A stretch of 64,000 nt of DNA from Gimesia aquarii (GCF_007748175.1 NZ_CP037422.1:6903952-6967951); one strand, 5' to 3'; positions 1 through 10,521 are shown, numbered from the stretch's first letter. The notes: generated by a model from the sequence alone, not told the origin. Numbers and translations are program-made.

Positions 1-1434
1 GACAGCAACCCCTCCTCCGGTAAACTCATACATTTTCGGTTTTCGGTTTGGTTGTTCCGCGCTATTGAAATATTCAAAGACGACTCCCGTCTCTGCTGCG
101 ACTTCCTGGAATGTGACTGCAGAATGCTGCGTAACTATAGTGGAATAATCAGCAGGTAAAGACTTTGGTGATCGCGTCGGCAGAGGATACACAGAGAAAT
201 CAATCTCAGATGCCGGGTTTTTTGAATCCAACATGCGTTTACGTGGGATCGTCGCCAGTTCTGGACCAAGCTCATCCAAAGTACTTCGAGCCCATGTTGC
301 CTGGGGTGCAAGCATCAACGCTGCTTTACTCCAGCCAAACGATTCCCAGATCAAACCAAGTTCTTTGCCTAGTTGAACTGCTTTCTTGGCAGCGTTCAAA
401 TCCTGATCGGAAAAAGCCACTTTCACTTCGCTTTCATATGCCTGAAGTTTTGTGGTCTGATCAAGAAATCGATTTGCCTCTTCTGTTTCGCCCTTTTTTA
501 ATAAAAGTTGTCCCAGTTGATAGCAGGCTTGAGAGTTCGTTCCATCAAGCTGAATTGCCTCTCCAAAACATCGAATGGCAGCATCCACATTACCCTGTTC
601 TTGATACCAGTTTCCTCGAATGTTCCAGATCAGGGGATGCTGATTTGCTTGTTCTGGCAATTTATACAGCCAGGCTTTCATCTCCAGTGGATCATTTCGC
701 TGGCGAATCAATTGGCCCGATTTGACATAGGCTTCTATCAACTTCGGATCCAGTTTGATGACTTGCTTTAGTTGTTCTTCCGCTTTTTTAAACTGCTGCT
801 CCTCAATCGATCCCCGTGCCAGACCTAAAAGTACCAGCGGATCATGGGGGGAAGTTTGCGCATATTCCAGGACCGTCTGATAGTTTTCAAACGCACGGTC
901 CCCCATCACAAGTAGATAAAGAATGATGGGAGTAAATCGATTACTGGAAATCAATGACAAGCGTGGGCGTTCTGCTTCCCAACTTTGCGAACTTAAACCA
1001 AGCAGATATGCCAAATGCTCATTGGCGATTGTATTTTGAGGGTCAAGTTCTAAAAGTAGACGATATTCTTTCTCTGCACGAGAGAGAGCTTTTAATTTCA
1101 TTAACAAAAGCTCGCCCGCTTTACCGCGGGCTTTGATTGCGTCTGTTTTTTTTGAATCGGAAACACGGTCGTAGAAGATCACGGCCTGCTCATAATTCCC
1201 TTGTGCCTCTGCCGCTTCCGCGGCAAGCAGTGCGGCCTGATCTGCATATCCCCTCTGACCAAGCAGTGATTCTGCAATTTGCTGTGCGATGGAATATCTT
1301 TTTTGCAGCAGTGCTTCATTTGCTGTTTTTAGTAGTTGGGCAGGAGAATTCTGAGATTTCCCATAGTATACAAGAACTAATAAACAAACACAGAATAAAC
1401 TGAGAGAGATTCCTATCTTGATATTACGCTTCAT
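1..1434 (-). CDS. TPR-repeat protein, 3' part outside window
   Basis: A minus-strand frame opens at an ATG ending at 1434 and stays open to base 1, so only the first 478 codons are visible. The start MKRNIKIGISLSLFCVCLLV is a membrane anchor or signal segment. Residues ~40-400 are helical repeats of TPR type, with motifs such as AYVKSGQLI, WNIRGNWYQEQGNVDAAIRC and ACYQLGQLLLKKGETEEA. The last visible residues (EYFNSAEQPNRKP, then MYEFTGGGVAV) resemble the lead-in to an FG-GAP/ASPIC-UnbV C-terminal region, a common planctomycete architecture, but that part is off the window, so this is inference. Probably an exported or membrane-anchored protein of unknown function. The next gene on this strand starts 1.86 kb upstream and ends at 1633, about 200 bp away. 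Confidence 0.8.
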   Translation of the reverse strand, partial: MKRNIKIGISLSLFCVCLLVLVYYGKSQNSPAQLLKTANEALLQKRYSIAQQIAESLLGQRGYADQAALLAAEAAEAQGNYEQAVIFYDRVSDSKKTDAIKARGKAGELLLMKLKALSRAEKEYRLLLELDPQNTIANEHLAYLLGLSSQSWEAERPRLSLISSNRFTPIILYLLVMGDRAFENYQTVLEYAQTSPHDPLVLLGLARGSIEEQQFKKAEEQLKQVIKLDPKLIEAYVKSGQLIRQRNDPLEMKAWLYKLPEQANQHPLIWNIRGNWYQEQGNVDAAIRCFGEAIQLDGTNSQACYQLGQLLLKKGETEEANRFLDQTTKLQAYESEVKVAFSDQDLNAAKKAVQLGKELGLIWESFGWSKAALMLAPQATWARSTLDELGPELATIPRKRMLDSKNPASEIDFSVYPLPTRSPKSLPADYSTIVTQHSAVTFQEVAAETGVVFEYFNSAEQPNRKPKMYEFTGGGVAV

Positions 1435-1632
1435 AGATCAAGTTTATTATGGTTTAAGATCAAAGTCGAATCAGTTTTTGGCTTCTTTAACGATGACCTG
1501 TATACCTGTGTTACAAGGCTCATAAATTCAAGAGAACCTGAAGTAATCAAATGATAACAGGATTCATAGTAAAATGTTCCGATAGAATATTTCGTGACCA
1601 CTTGATTTTGATCTTTTTTAGAAACGCTCTAG

Positions 1633-3294
1633 CTAATGCCCTAAGCTCGGTTCAGAATCGGATTCTTCTGTCTCTGGTGTAAGGGGCTCGTCTTTGAAAC
1701 CACCGAGGATCAAAAAGGTGACCGCAAACAGTAGATAACCAATGCCAATACCTGTGGCATGATAAGTCACTCCACTCAGATTATCTTCTGTGAATGCGAG
1801 TCGAAAGTGAATGTCGTTCCCCATAATTTCATACGCATTTGTGAGTCCGCTAAATGCAAAGATCGCAGCGATGACTGACCAGATTGCTGCAGAGCGGTAT
1901 TTGCTATCAATCAGACACGCGCAAATGGCAGAAAGAATCATGCAGGTAAAAATAAAGCCTCGCTCCATGACCACCATTCCATGAACCAGAAATCCATTGA
2001 CTTCTGTAAAGAGATTTGCCGACAAAACCTGCTGTAATGTTTTGTTGCCGGCAACGAGGAGTGTTCCCTGCATTATGGTTGCTCCCCAGGCAGCGATAGC
2101 AGGAAAGAGCCCCAGCGCGACAGCAGGCGCATGCCGCTTAGGACAGGCCTGAAAGGCCTGAGCGGTGATGACCATGCCGATCCAAAGCACAATCGCAGCA
2201 CCCGCTTCAAGAGGAATAATCTGACTGATCACTCCCGTGGTTCCCGTGAGACAAATCACTAGAAAGAAGAACCCATTCAGAGTCGAATAACCAGCCCGCG
2301 ATCCCATCTTTTTCCAACCAGGATGACCAATATAAATTGTCGTCGGAAAGCAACTCCCTAAAAGTGATGCAACGATCGTTCCCATACCGTTGGCAATCAT
2401 AGAGGGTCGGGCAGCATAACTGTCTCCGGCGGCTTCTGCAGATTCGATGTTTTGCATGCTACCGATTACGTTAAATAGTCCCATCGGAAAAATTACCGAC
2501 ATATAACCGAGCCATTCGTCTGGTTGTTTCAGTAATTCCCAAAGCGCAGAGCCTGCAAATTGAGGCGGGTACCAGCCCCACTGCCCCCAGGCTGTCTTGA
2601 TGGCTTCAGTACTCATGGCCGATCCCTGCATGAATTGAGGGATGAACTCGGGGAGAACCCAGGCACTAATTGTCCCAACGATAATCGCCAGTAAGCCACC
2701 TGGCATGCGAAAAGGAAGTTTCGTCTGAGAAAACAGCGTTAGCAGTACAACAGCGGCAGGTAACATGCCGATCAAAGGTCTCTGATAGATCTTCAAAACG
2801 AAAGTCATGGAGATAAACCCGATCGCGATACCCGCAAGCGTTGACAAAAGTGCCGCCCGTGGAGTCAGCCTGCGAACCCAATCCGCAATAAAAGCACCTA
2901 AAAATTCAATAATGCCACTACCAAAACAGGCCAGTAAACCCATTTGCCAGGCCGCCTCGGCGCTATCGGTTCGCTGGTAAACGGGAATCATCACAAAAAA
3001 AATGTAAACTAGGATCGAAGGTGTATTCAGACCATAGGGTAGAGCACAAACATCGCTGCGGTTTTCTTTTTTGGCAAGCTGATGAGCCTGCCAGGCATAA
3101 AACAGATTCCCGAACAAAATACTGAGTGCAGCCCCTGGCAGAATGTATCGCAACAACAAATCGGAATCTGCAGAGATTCCACATAGACTACACAAAGCAA
3201 CGATTAAGAGAAGCTGGACGAGGTTATCGATCATTAAGGCGAAAAAGCCGTCCAGATCGCGACGTACAAAGAGAGGGTAGTTGCTATGCTTCAT
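1633..3294 (-). CDS. NCS2-family (xanthine/uracil-type) permease
   Basis: A 553-residue polytopic inner-membrane protein with about 12-14 hydrophobic segments. Segments such as [35 protein letters not shown] and [20 protein letters not shown] match the xanthine/uracil/AzgA-like permease superfamily, which imports nucleobases with a cation. The start lies one base after the stop codon of the adenosine kinase gene, so the two are almost certainly co-transcribed, which points to purine or nucleoside uptake feeding salvage. The C-terminus ([17 protein letters not shown]) is acidic and cytoplasmic-looking. The exact substrate cannot be read from the sequence; a sulfate-permease-like relative is a less likely alternative. 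Confidence 0.8.
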   Translation of the reverse strand: MKHSNYPLFVRRDLDGFFALMIDNLVQLLLIVALCSLCGISADSDLLLRYILPGAALSILFGNLFYAWQAHQLAKKENRSDVCALPYGLNTPSILVYIFFVMIPVYQRTDSAEAAWQMGLLACFGSGIIEFLGAFIADWVRRLTPRAALLSTLAGIAIGFISMTFVLKIYQRPLIGMLPAAVVLLTLFSQTKLPFRMPGGLLAIIVGTISAWVLPEFIPQFMQGSAMSTEAIKTAWGQWGWYPPQFAGSALWELLKQPDEWLGYMSVIFPMGLFNVIGSMQNIESAEAAGDSYAARPSMIANGMGTIVASLLGSCFPTTIYIGHPGWKKMGSRAGYSTLNGFFFLVICLTGTTGVISQIIPLEAGAAIVLWIGMVITAQAFQACPKRHAPAVALGLFPAIAAWGATIMQGTLLVAGNKTLQQVLSANLFTEVNGFLVHGMVVMERGFIFTCMILSAICACLIDSKYRSAAIWSVIAAIFAFSGLTNAYEIMGNDIHFRLAFTEDNLSGVTYHATGIGIGYLLFAVTFLILGGFKDEPLTPETEESDSEPSLGH

Positions 3295-3295
3295 T

Positions 3296-4282
3296 TCAAC
3301 TCAGTAGTTCCTGAATTTCGTCCTTTGTAAAAGGACGTTGCAGTCGTGCGCCCAGTTGCGAGACTATGCGAGCCGCTGCATGTGAAGCAAGGTGGCCCGC
3401 TTGGTGCCAGGTTAGTCCGTTCGTAATTCCATACAAAACTCCTGCAGCATACATATCTCCAGCACCGGTAGTATCGATGGCCTCAGTCTCAACACCTTCG
3501 ATCGGAATCACGCGTCCTTCATGCATCAGAATGGAGCCATCAGGCCCCAGTGTTAAAGCAAGATTTGGTACATGCTTGTGAATCACCTGAGCACAATCCA
3601 CCGCGTCCTGTTTTCCTGTCAGGCTACGCGCTTCTTCCAGATTACAAAACAGCAAATCCACGGGGCCTTCGATTAATTGCTGAAATTCTTCTCGAAACAA
3701 GTTGATCAGGAATGGATCGGAAACGGTAAACGCGACTTTCACGTCGTGTTTTTTAGCCAGTTCAATGGCACGGTAGGCGGCTTGTTTCTGTGTTTCCCCT
3801 GTAAACAGATACCCTTCTACATAGACATATTCAGATTGTTTAATATGTTCTTCGTTTAAATCATCCACACTCAAGGTGGCTGATACACCGAGGTTTGTCA
3901 GCATCGTCCTCTGTGCGTCATCGGTAATCAGTACAACGCAGGTTCCAGTGTGTCCTTCAGAAGCGGGAGGAACCTCGATGGTGACACCCAATTTTCGCAT
4001 GTCAGCCAAATCAAACTCCCCCAGCATATCGCTGGCAACTTTGCCTGCGTACGCAGCTTTTCCACCAAAATCGGCGATGCCCAGTATCGTGTTCGCAGCA
4101 GAACCACCGGCACATTGAGAGATGGGGGCTCCATCAAGCGCTCCCAGCACTTTTTGCTGTGCTTCTTCATCAACCAGTGTCATGATACCTTTGGCATATC
4201 CTAATTTTTCCAAAGTGGCATCTGAAACTTGTGCTTGAATATCTACCAACGCGTTTCCAACGCCAAAAACATTATACTGCAT
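3296..4282 (-). CDS. PfkB-family sugar kinase, probable adenosine kinase
   Basis: A 328-residue cytoplasmic kinase of the ribokinase/PfkB family. The N-terminal motif AGGSAANT lies at 58-65 and the anion-hole/catalytic motif DTTGAGD at 270-276, with Asp276 the expected base. The start [15 protein letters not shown] and the segment [13 protein letters not shown] are typical of the adenosine kinase subgroup that is widespread in bacteria. It would phosphorylate adenosine or a related nucleoside to the monophosphate with ATP. It heads a two-gene unit with the NCS2-type permease one base downstream, which supports a salvage role. Length is normal for the family. Substrate specificity (adenosine against another nucleoside or sugar) is inferred. 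Confidence 0.85.
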   Translation of the reverse strand: MQYNVFGVGNALVDIQAQVSDATLEKLGYAKGIMTLVDEEAQQKVLGALDGAPISQCAGGSAANTILGIADFGGKAAYAGKVASDMLGEFDLADMRKLGVTIEVPPASEGHTGTCVVLITDDAQRTMLTNLGVSATLSVDDLNEEHIKQSEYVYVEGYLFTGETQKQAAYRAIELAKKHDVKVAFTVSDPFLINLFREEFQQLIEGPVDLLFCNLEEARSLTGKQDAVDCAQVIHKHVPNLALTLGPDGSILMHEGRVIPIEGVETEAIDTTGAGDMYAAGVLYGITNGLTWHQAGHLASHAAARIVSQLGARLQRPFTKDEIQELLS

Positions 4283-4596
4283 GTCTACCTTAACCTGATG
4301 AATTGAGAATCGCTTGAATTTGATCTTTTTGAGAAAAACAGGGAGTTAAAATCAACTATTTTGAGTATGTGCAGATCATAGCCAATGAATCATTCAATGG
4401 GAAACCACAGAGAGTACCCATCTAATCAGTTTGAAAAAAGCATCAAGGTCACTACTATATAGACGAGAATCTAGAGAGATTTTCCATCAAGTGCAGTTCT
4501 GCCGCTGGTTGTCTCATTAAAACTTTCGAGGTTGGGATTCTTAAACCATAAACATACTCGATCCTCTGCATCAAATATATAAAGGATGCTTCTAGA
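4283..4596. other. Divergent intergenic region between adenosine kinase and thiC
   Basis: This 314-base stretch separates two divergently transcribed genes and so must hold both promoters. I looked for a thiamine pyrophosphate riboswitch ahead of thiC because the gene is often controlled by one. The conserved CTGAGA and ACCTGATC...GGGA pieces are not both present in the right order; an isolated AACCTGATGA at 4291 is the only resemblance. An AAGGA ribosome binding site lies about 11 bases before the thiC ATG. No RNA gene was seen. Confidence 0.6.
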
Positions 4597-6414
4597 ATGA
4601 CTGACTCCTCATCTGCTTATGACCTGATGTACTCCCTACCACCAATTGGAGGAAATCCCTCAACTCATCCGCAACAGACAAATCCAGGAAGTTTTGCGAA
4701 TCCTCCACGGATTGCCCCGGGAGTCGAAGGTGCTTTAACCTTTTCTTCCCCTGATACCCCCGGAATGCCTGGCGTTTCGGAAAATACAGCATGGGATTTC
4801 ATGCCGGAAGGTTGGGAACTAAAAGCTGGTTATGAAAATAATTATGAAACGGCTGAAGCCTGGATTCCTCCCTCTGACTTTTTACCAGTCACACAACTGG
4901 AATTTGCACGCTGTGGAACGATCACTCCGGAAATGGAACGAGTCGCCGAGAGGGAGCCACATTTAACTGCCGAACAAATTCGCGATGAAGTTGCCTCCGG
5001 CCGCATGATAATCCCTGCCAACAAGGTCCACTTGGGATACCAATTGGACCCGATGGCGATTGGGCGTGCGTCAAAAACTAAAGTGAACGCTAATATGGGA
5101 GCCTCGCCGGTCTCATCGGGAACAGAGGAAGAAATTGAAAAATTAGAATGGGCAACGCGCTGGGGCGCAGATACCGTGATGGACCTTTCTACTGGGGGAG
5201 ACATCGACGGTTGTCGTCAGGCGATTATCCAGAACAGTACGGTTCCCATAGGAACAGTCCCCATTTATTCGATGATTATTGCCCGTCGCCTGGAAGATCT
5301 GGATCACGCCAGTATTTTACAAATGCTGAAACATCAGGCAAAACAGGGAGTAGACTACTTCACTATACATGCCGGAGTGTTGCAGGAGCACTTATCATTA
5401 GTCACACAGCGGCTGATTGGAATCGTCAGTCGTGGTGGATCGCTATTGGCAAAGTGGATGCTGCATAACCAAAGTCAAAACCCGATGTATGAGCTTTGGG
5501 ATGAGATCTGTGAAATCATGCGAGAGTATGATGTTAGCTTTTCGATTGGTGATGGTTTGCGGCCTGGCGGTCTGGCTGATGGTTCCGACCGCGCTCAATT
5601 GGCAGAACTCTGTGTGCTTGGCGAGTTGACTGAACGGGCCTGGAAAAATGGGGTGCAGGTCATGATTGAAGGTCCGGGGCATATTTCATTCGATCAAATT
5701 GAATTCAACATGAAAGTTCAGCGAAAACTCTGCCATGGCGCCCCGTTCTACGTATTGGGGCCTCTCGTTACGGATATCTTTCCCGGTTATGACCATATCA
5801 CAAGTTGTATTGGTGCGACCGCGGCTGGTTACCATGGTGCCAGTATGCTCTGTTACGTAACACCCAAAGAACATCTCGGTTTGCCCAAAAAAGATGACGT
5901 GAAACAAGGTTGTATCGCTTATAAAATTGCGGCACATGCTGCTGACGTGGCATTGGGAATTCCTGGTACACGCAATCGAGATGATGACTTAACAGAAGCA
6001 CGCGCTGCATTAAACTGGGAAAAACACTTTGAGTTGAGCTTTGATCCTGATACTGCACGCGCCTTACATGATGAAGATTTAGACGTGGATACTGATTTCT
6101 GCGCGATGTGCGGCCATGACTGGTGCAGTGTTCGCATCTCGAAAGAAATACAGGAATTCATGTCCGGTAAATCGGAAGACTATGCGTGGGACAAAGCCAA
6201 GAAAACTTTACCGCTGACAGCAGAACAACAGGAAATTCTGGAGAAGCGAGGCGTACTCAGCCCAGATCAGATCCATAAACTGGCTTCCAAAGTCAAACAG
6301 GAAATGACCGGAGATCAGGATAAAGCATCTTGCCATAGTGATTACGTGGCGCCCGAAGAAGCACAAGAGATGCAAACCTCCAAGCAACTACCTGTGTTAA
6401 ACCAAAAACTATAG
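4597..6414 (+). CDS. thiC: Phosphomethylpyrimidine synthase ThiC
   Basis: ThiC is the radical-SAM-like enzyme that rearranges aminoimidazole ribotide into hydroxymethylpyrimidine phosphate in thiamine synthesis. The 605-residue product carries the [4Fe-4S] motif CAMCGHDWC at 502-510, the central barrel with [12 protein letters not shown] (164-175), [13 protein letters not shown] (191-203), [12 protein letters not shown] (357-368) and [20 protein letters not shown] (388-407). The short N-terminal ThiC-associated segment (1-~90) and the tail with [15 protein letters not shown] are seen in many full-length homologues. It stands alone, with no other thiamine gene adjacent, and ends in a strong intrinsic terminator. 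No TPP riboswitch was recognised upstream. Confidence 0.97.
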   Translation: MTDSSSAYDLMYSLPPIGGNPSTHPQQTNPGSFANPPRIAPGVEGALTFSSPDTPGMPGVSENTAWDFMPEGWELKAGYENNYETAEAWIPPSDFLPVTQLEFARCGTITPEMERVAEREPHLTAEQIRDEVASGRMIIPANKVHLGYQLDPMAIGRASKTKVNANMGASPVSSGTEEEIEKLEWATRWGADTVMDLSTGGDIDGCRQAIIQNSTVPIGTVPIYSMIIARRLEDLDHASILQMLKHQAKQGVDYFTIHAGVLQEHLSLVTQRLIGIVSRGGSLLAKWMLHNQSQNPMYELWDEICEIMREYDVSFSIGDGLRPGGLADGSDRAQLAELCVLGELTERAWKNGVQVMIEGPGHISFDQIEFNMKVQRKLCHGAPFYVLGPLVTDIFPGYDHITSCIGATAAGYHGASMLCYVTPKEHLGLPKKDDVKQGCIAYKIAAHAADVALGIPGTRNRDDDLTEARAALNWEKHFELSFDPDTARALHDEDLDVDTDFCAMCGHDWCSVRISKEIQEFMSGKSEDYAWDKAKKTLPLTAEQQEILEKRGVLSPDQIHKLASKVKQEMTGDQDKASCHSDYVAPEEAQEMQTSKQLPVLNQKL

Positions 6415-6448
6415 AAAGCAATTTCTGTTAGCTTAGGTTATTAAGAAG

Positions 6449-6479
6449 CGCTCTGTTCGACAAAAGGGCGTTTTTTTTT
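6449..6479 (+). terminator. Intrinsic terminator after thiC
   Basis: The arms CGCTCT (6449-6454) and AGGGCG (6465-6470) pair with one G-U and enclose a ten-base loop. A run of nine T follows directly (6471-6479). It lies 35 bases after the thiC stop codon and just before the convergent SHD1 gene ends. Confidence 0.8.
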
Positions 6480-6486
6480 GATCAAA

Positions 6487-8571
6487 TTAACCACGAAGTT
6501 TCATAGCACCGGCAATAAAGCCAATGAACAAGAAGATCAAACCACAAATTTTACCGATGGCTCTGCCTGATCGGTAAGCAGACGATCCGGATCGCACTGA
6601 TGAACCTGCATCATTTGAGTTAGAACTGCCTCCAGATCCATTACTCATGAACGGATTGGCATTGTTGGAAGCAACTCGATTTTGTTTGTTCTCATTACAA
6701 TATGGGCATGGTGCTGTGATGCCCTGGCCTTCTGCAGTAAATTTTCGGAAACATCTTGAGCAAGAGTAAATTTTATCATTCGCATTCACTCCACAATGAG
6801 GACACCGCTCGAATGTTGATGATTGAGTAGTATGTCTTTTATTACAAACAGGGCAGATAAAAGTCGTATTGCGTGGCCCGTTCATGTTCTGGGGCGTAGC
6901 ATTCTGATTATTAAAAGGGTTATTTCCCGGTATTGACCCCGGCATCGCTCCTCGGAATCTGCCCCTGCCAGTCATGCCACGGTTCATTCCGCCGGGTATC
7001 CTACCTGGAAAGCCTCCCACATTGGTATTATTATTCATCGCCAGTTGATCTGTTTGTTTTTGTTTAGGAGGTTTGAGCAGACTCAAATCCTGGTCACTGA
7101 AAAATTCCGTGATAAACAACTCCTCTTTTTCACCAGTATTAATCACGGCCACAGAATCACCATACGCCAACCGTACAAACTTACCTTTAATCTGGCGTTT
7201 ATTTCTGTCGGTCCACACCCGGAATTCTTTTTCTCGCTCTTCCAGAGTTAATACCGTATCGGTACCATCGGGGAAAAATTGGCCAGGAATTTCTTTTTTG
7301 AGACGTTCCTGAACATACTCTTGATCTTCAGGGCTGAAATTCAGATAAGGAAATTCCTGTAGCATTGAAGTTTTCGTAATATTCAGAAAGACTTTTCCGT
7401 CTTCCATTTTTACATAGGATGCACCCGTAGAATTTCCGGAAAGATCAGTCCATTTTCGGTGATTGTTAACCCTGATCAACTGCTTCAATTTAGTAGGCGA
7501 GAGATTGGGATCAAGAGGCTCGCGATAAACGAGAGGCATTTCCTCGAAACGTCCATGCATTTTCAGTGCATCGCGGAGTAATTGAAGATCTTCTTCAATG
7601 AGGGTGCCAATAGGAACTTGTAAGAAACCCGCAGTGCGAGTCGTAAATATAATCTCACGGCCATTAATTCTGCTGAAGCGTGCTTCCGACTTCTGGCCCT
7701 TCTTATCTGACCATACCCGATATTCACTTAGTGCAGCAACGAGCGCAGGGTCGATTTCCGTATTCGCTTTAATCACATTCGGATCGTCCTGAACTCCATG
7801 AGTTGTCATATTGGCTTTGGCTTCAGCCGCCAACTCTTCTGTTTTGGACTTTTGCTCTTTGAGCTTCTCAGCCATCTCTTTGGGAAGATTGGGGACGAGA
7901 GAAGTAGTAGGTTGACCGGGTGTGCCCCGCTTCTGATACTCCACCGGTAACAGGGTGAGCAAGTTATTCCTGCGATGATATTCTATAATCCAACTCAAAT
8001 CTTTTTCACTAAGCTGATCAAGAGAAAACTTCAACGATCCCCCCGATTTTTTGGAAAGCATTACATTTTGCTTAGAGACAAATAAAAACTTAGCCTGGTG
8101 TTTACTACCATCTTGAAGTGTCCATTCACGAGTTGTGGACACTTTATATGATTCCTCATCCCTGGATTTAGCAGAAGACATATTCTTTTCAGGCTGTGCT
8201 CTCTTTGGTTCCGTCTCTGCTGGTTTTGTATTGTCTAGCTTTGGCTCCTCTTTTACTTTCTGTTTTCTTCGATACTGAGGGGGCAGGAAACTTAACTGTT
8301 TTTTTCGCTTGTGATATTCATAGAGCCAATTCAAATCCTTGACACTCAATTTCTCCAGCGGCACACGAACTGTCCCCTTTCCATCCAGTTTGAGTGTGGC
8401 AATCGGTCCAGAAACTGTAATGAGCTTTCCTGTTTCCTCAGCACCATCGCGATATGTCCAGGTGCGCACGGTGAAGCGCTCATAGCTTTCTTCTGCCCGA
8501 ATCGAATCTGAAAAGGAAAGCGAAGACAAAATGACAAACAAAATGGCAAGTTGTGTTTTGAAAGAACTCAT
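6487..8571 (-). CDS. Secreted/membrane protein with five SHD1-like repeats and zinc ribbons
   Basis: A 694-residue protein from the ATG at 8571; in-frame starts at 8586 (ATG) and 8622 (GTG) are possible, but none has a clear ribosome binding site, and 8571 gives the cleanest signal peptide (MSSFKTQLAILFVILSSLSF). Five repeats of the SHD1 (Sla1 homology domain 1) type follow at about 34-86, 147-199, 283-335, 371-423 and 449-499. Each has an R-x-W-T/S start and a P/S-x-x-x-L-s-x-x-D-L-x-W/L end. A Gly/Asn/Pro-rich linker leads to four CxxC pairs (573/576, 590/593, 604/607, 622/625), which look like two zinc ribbons. A final hydrophobic helix at ~675-693 ends the protein. SHD1 is frequent in planctomycete exported proteins; its bacterial role is unknown. 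Function unassigned. Confidence 0.8.
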   Translation of the reverse strand: MSSFKTQLAILFVILSSLSFSDSIRAEESYERFTVRTWTYRDGAEETGKLITVSGPIATLKLDGKGTVRVPLEKLSVKDLNWLYEYHKRKKQLSFLPPQYRRKQKVKEEPKLDNTKPAETEPKRAQPEKNMSSAKSRDEESYKVSTTREWTLQDGSKHQAKFLFVSKQNVMLSKKSGGSLKFSLDQLSEKDLSWIIEYHRRNNLLTLLPVEYQKRGTPGQPTTSLVPNLPKEMAEKLKEQKSKTEELAAEAKANMTTHGVQDDPNVIKANTEIDPALVAALSEYRVWSDKKGQKSEARFSRINGREIIFTTRTAGFLQVPIGTLIEEDLQLLRDALKMHGRFEEMPLVYREPLDPNLSPTKLKQLIRVNNHRKWTDLSGNSTGASYVKMEDGKVFLNITKTSMLQEFPYLNFSPEDQEYVQERLKKEIPGQFFPDGTDTVLTLEEREKEFRVWTDRNKRQIKGKFVRLAYGDSVAVINTGEKEELFITEFFSDQDLSLLKPPKQKQTDQLAMNNNTNVGGFPGRIPGGMNRGMTGRGRFRGAMPGSIPGNNPFNNQNATPQNMNGPRNTTFICPVCNKRHTTQSSTFERCPHCGVNANDKIYSCSRCFRKFTAEGQGITAPCPYCNENKQNRVASNNANPFMSNGSGGSSNSNDAGSSVRSGSSAYRSGRAIGKICGLIFLFIGFIAGAMKLRG

Positions 8572-8903
8572 TTTGATCAAAACCATAAAAAAACTGAAAA
8601 AGTGCTTAGATGGAAACAACACTTCGGCGTAACTGTTAGAATAGACGACAAACGTTCAATTTGAAATACTTATTTTTGAAAATTGTCGGCTAATCGAAGA
8701 CAATCGACACTCTGTGGTTTCAAAAGGCAAGATCCGTCTAATCGGCAAATTAGCATGCTGTAAATAAAGGGGCGATTGGCCAGGAAAAATCTAACTCTGT
8801 TTTTTGTGGTTTTGTCCAGATATAATAAAACTTGTGTCATTATTTGTTTTTCAGAAATCCATATTGATCCATTAGACCAAAATATTGGAGTTTGAATTTC
8901 TCT

Positions 8904-9470
8904 ATGTTGAAATCTTTAAAGGGGCATTTTTTAATCGCCTCCCGGAAATTGAATGACCTCAATTTTTATCGATCAGTTGTATTGATTGTGGAACACAATG
9001 AGAAAGGGGCAACCGGGTTAATCGTCAACCGCCCTTCTTCACTCTCAATTACCAATGCACTCTCCAAATATTTTGATCTACCAAAGCTGGAAGACATGGT
9101 ATTCACGGGGGGGCCTGTTGAGCCGAGTGGCATGTTTGTTTTACATAATGCGACTGACCTGGAGCAAACAGAGGAACCAATTGTTCCCGAACTCTACATG
9201 GGTAGTAGCCCGGAAGTATTTGAAAAGGTCGTCTGGCGGATTTCAGAAGGTGACCCCGAATTAGACTTTCGAATTTTTTTTGGATGCGCGGGCTGGGCTC
9301 CCTTACAATTAGAGTCTGAAATTTATCGCATGGACTGGCTTTACACGGAAGCAAAGACTGAAGATATTTTTGCAATTGATCCTTATGAATTGTGGGACGT
9401 TTTACTGGAAAGAGTTATGGCAGAAAAACGCTTTCTCCCACAACAAAGTGTCCATCCAGAGTGGAACTGA
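8904..9470 (+). CDS. YqgE/AlgH family protein (UPF0301)
   Basis: The 188-residue product begins MLKSLKGHFLIASRKLNDL, the standard opening of YqgE/AlgH proteins. It continues with SVVLIVEHNEKGATGLIVNRP, FTGGPVE and FFGCAGWAPLQLESEI, all family hallmarks. The ATG at 8904 was chosen because homologues start there; a TTG four codons upstream at 8892 sits too close to the GGAG at 8886-8889. AlgH was named for an effect on alginate regulation in Pseudomonas, but the molecular role of the family is not settled. The gene has its own upstream region and is followed 65 bases later by the epimerase gene on the same strand. Confidence 0.9.
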   Translation: MLKSLKGHFLIASRKLNDLNFYRSVVLIVEHNEKGATGLIVNRPSSLSITNALSKYFDLPKLEDMVFTGGPVEPSGMFVLHNATDLEQTEEPIVPELYMGSSPEVFEKVVWRISEGDPELDFRIFFGCAGWAPLQLESEIYRMDWLYTEAKTEDIFAIDPYELWDVLLERVMAEKRFLPQQSVHPEWN

Positions 9471-9535
9471 AAATCGAAGACTTTCGAAAAGATTATCCTG
9501 ATTATAATTAACCCGCATGAAAAGTATTCACACGC

Positions 9536-10501
9536 ATGGCGCCTATTAAAATTACAGATTCGGAAACTGGTTCGACCGCGCATATTCTGCCGGAGTTGGG
9601 TTTTAATTGTTATCAATTCCAGGCTATGGTCGACGATCAAAGCATCGATGTTATTGATGCTCATCCTGAATTTCAGTATGGGAAGCAACGCCCCAGTAGC
9701 AGTGGAATTCCTATCCTGTTTCCCTTTCCAAACCGTATCGCTAATGCACGCTTTCAATGGGAAGGCGTCAACTATGAACTTCCCACTGATAAGGTGTATC
9801 ATGATAATAACGGAAATGCAATTCATGGTTTTTGCCTGGACCAACCCTGGCGTGTGATCGCCCAGGAGGAAACATTCGCAATCGGACAATTTCAGCTTAG
9901 CATCGATGGAAAACACCTTTCAAAATATTGGCCCGGCGATATTTTTATTGAAGTCAAATACGAAATACGAGGAGCAATGTTACGCGCCGACTTTCGTATT
10001 GGAAACCCTGGGCAAACCTCCGTTCCCTGGGGATTAGGTACTCACCCCTATTTTAAAGTTCCGCTATCGGAACAAGGAAGTCTGCAAAACTGTCTGATCG
10101 AGGCGCCCGCTACTGAAGAATGGGTTCTGGAAAACAGTCTGCCCACTGGAGAAAAGCAAGCCGTTCAAAAACCGCATGATCTCAGAGAAGGAGCTTGGCT
10201 CGATCAATTGAAAGCAGATCATGTACTCAGCGGCCTTCCAGAAGAGACCGACCAGTATGAATGTCTGGTGATGGATGAACAAGGCGGGCTTGTGATTTCA
10301 CAGGACTATGATTCCCTCTTTTCGGAGTTGGTCGTTTTCACACCTCCCAACCGAAACTGTGTTTGTCTGGAACCTTATACATGCGTGACCAATGCCATCA
10401 ACCTGACAAGAAAAGATGTCGAAACCGGGCTACGTGTATTGCCACCAGGATCAGAAATCAAAACCTGGATTGAAATCCGAGCCGGTAAAGTCATTGTCTG
10501 A
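9536..10501 (+). CDS. Aldose 1-epimerase family protein
   Basis: The 321-residue protein has the galactose mutarotase fold signature. His97 lies in IHGF, His170 in GTHPYFK, and Glu279 in CLEPYTC is the expected catalytic base. RIANARFQWEGVNYEL (67-82) also fits. These enzymes interconvert alpha and beta anomers of aldoses in the cytoplasm. The sequence is closest in feel to the subgroup that includes plain aldose epimerases rather than glucose-6-phosphate epimerases, but the sugar cannot be named. The stop codon overlaps an in-frame ATG of the following HEAT/TPR gene by one base, so the two probably share a transcript. Confidence 0.87.
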   Translation: MAPIKITDSETGSTAHILPELGFNCYQFQAMVDDQSIDVIDAHPEFQYGKQRPSSSGIPILFPFPNRIANARFQWEGVNYELPTDKVYHDNNGNAIHGFCLDQPWRVIAQEETFAIGQFQLSIDGKHLSKYWPGDIFIEVKYEIRGAMLRADFRIGNPGQTSVPWGLGTHPYFKVPLSEQGSLQNCLIEAPATEEWVLENSLPTGEKQAVQKPHDLREGAWLDQLKADHVLSGLPEETDQYECLVMDEQGGLVISQDYDSLFSELVVFTPPNRNCVCLEPYTCVTNAINLTRKDVETGLRVLPPGSEIKTWIEIRAGKVIV

Positions 10502-10521
10502 TGAATATTTGGAGAAACAGG

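Noticed and set aside
4283-4330. Fragment AACCTGATGA ahead of thiC as a TPP riboswitch
   Set aside because: The CTGAGA element and the closing stem are missing or in the wrong order, and the fragment is about 300 bases from the start.
9383-9916. Long minus-strand open frame over the end of the AlgH-like gene and the epimerase
   Set aside because: It is antisense to two recognisable genes, and its product has no family features.
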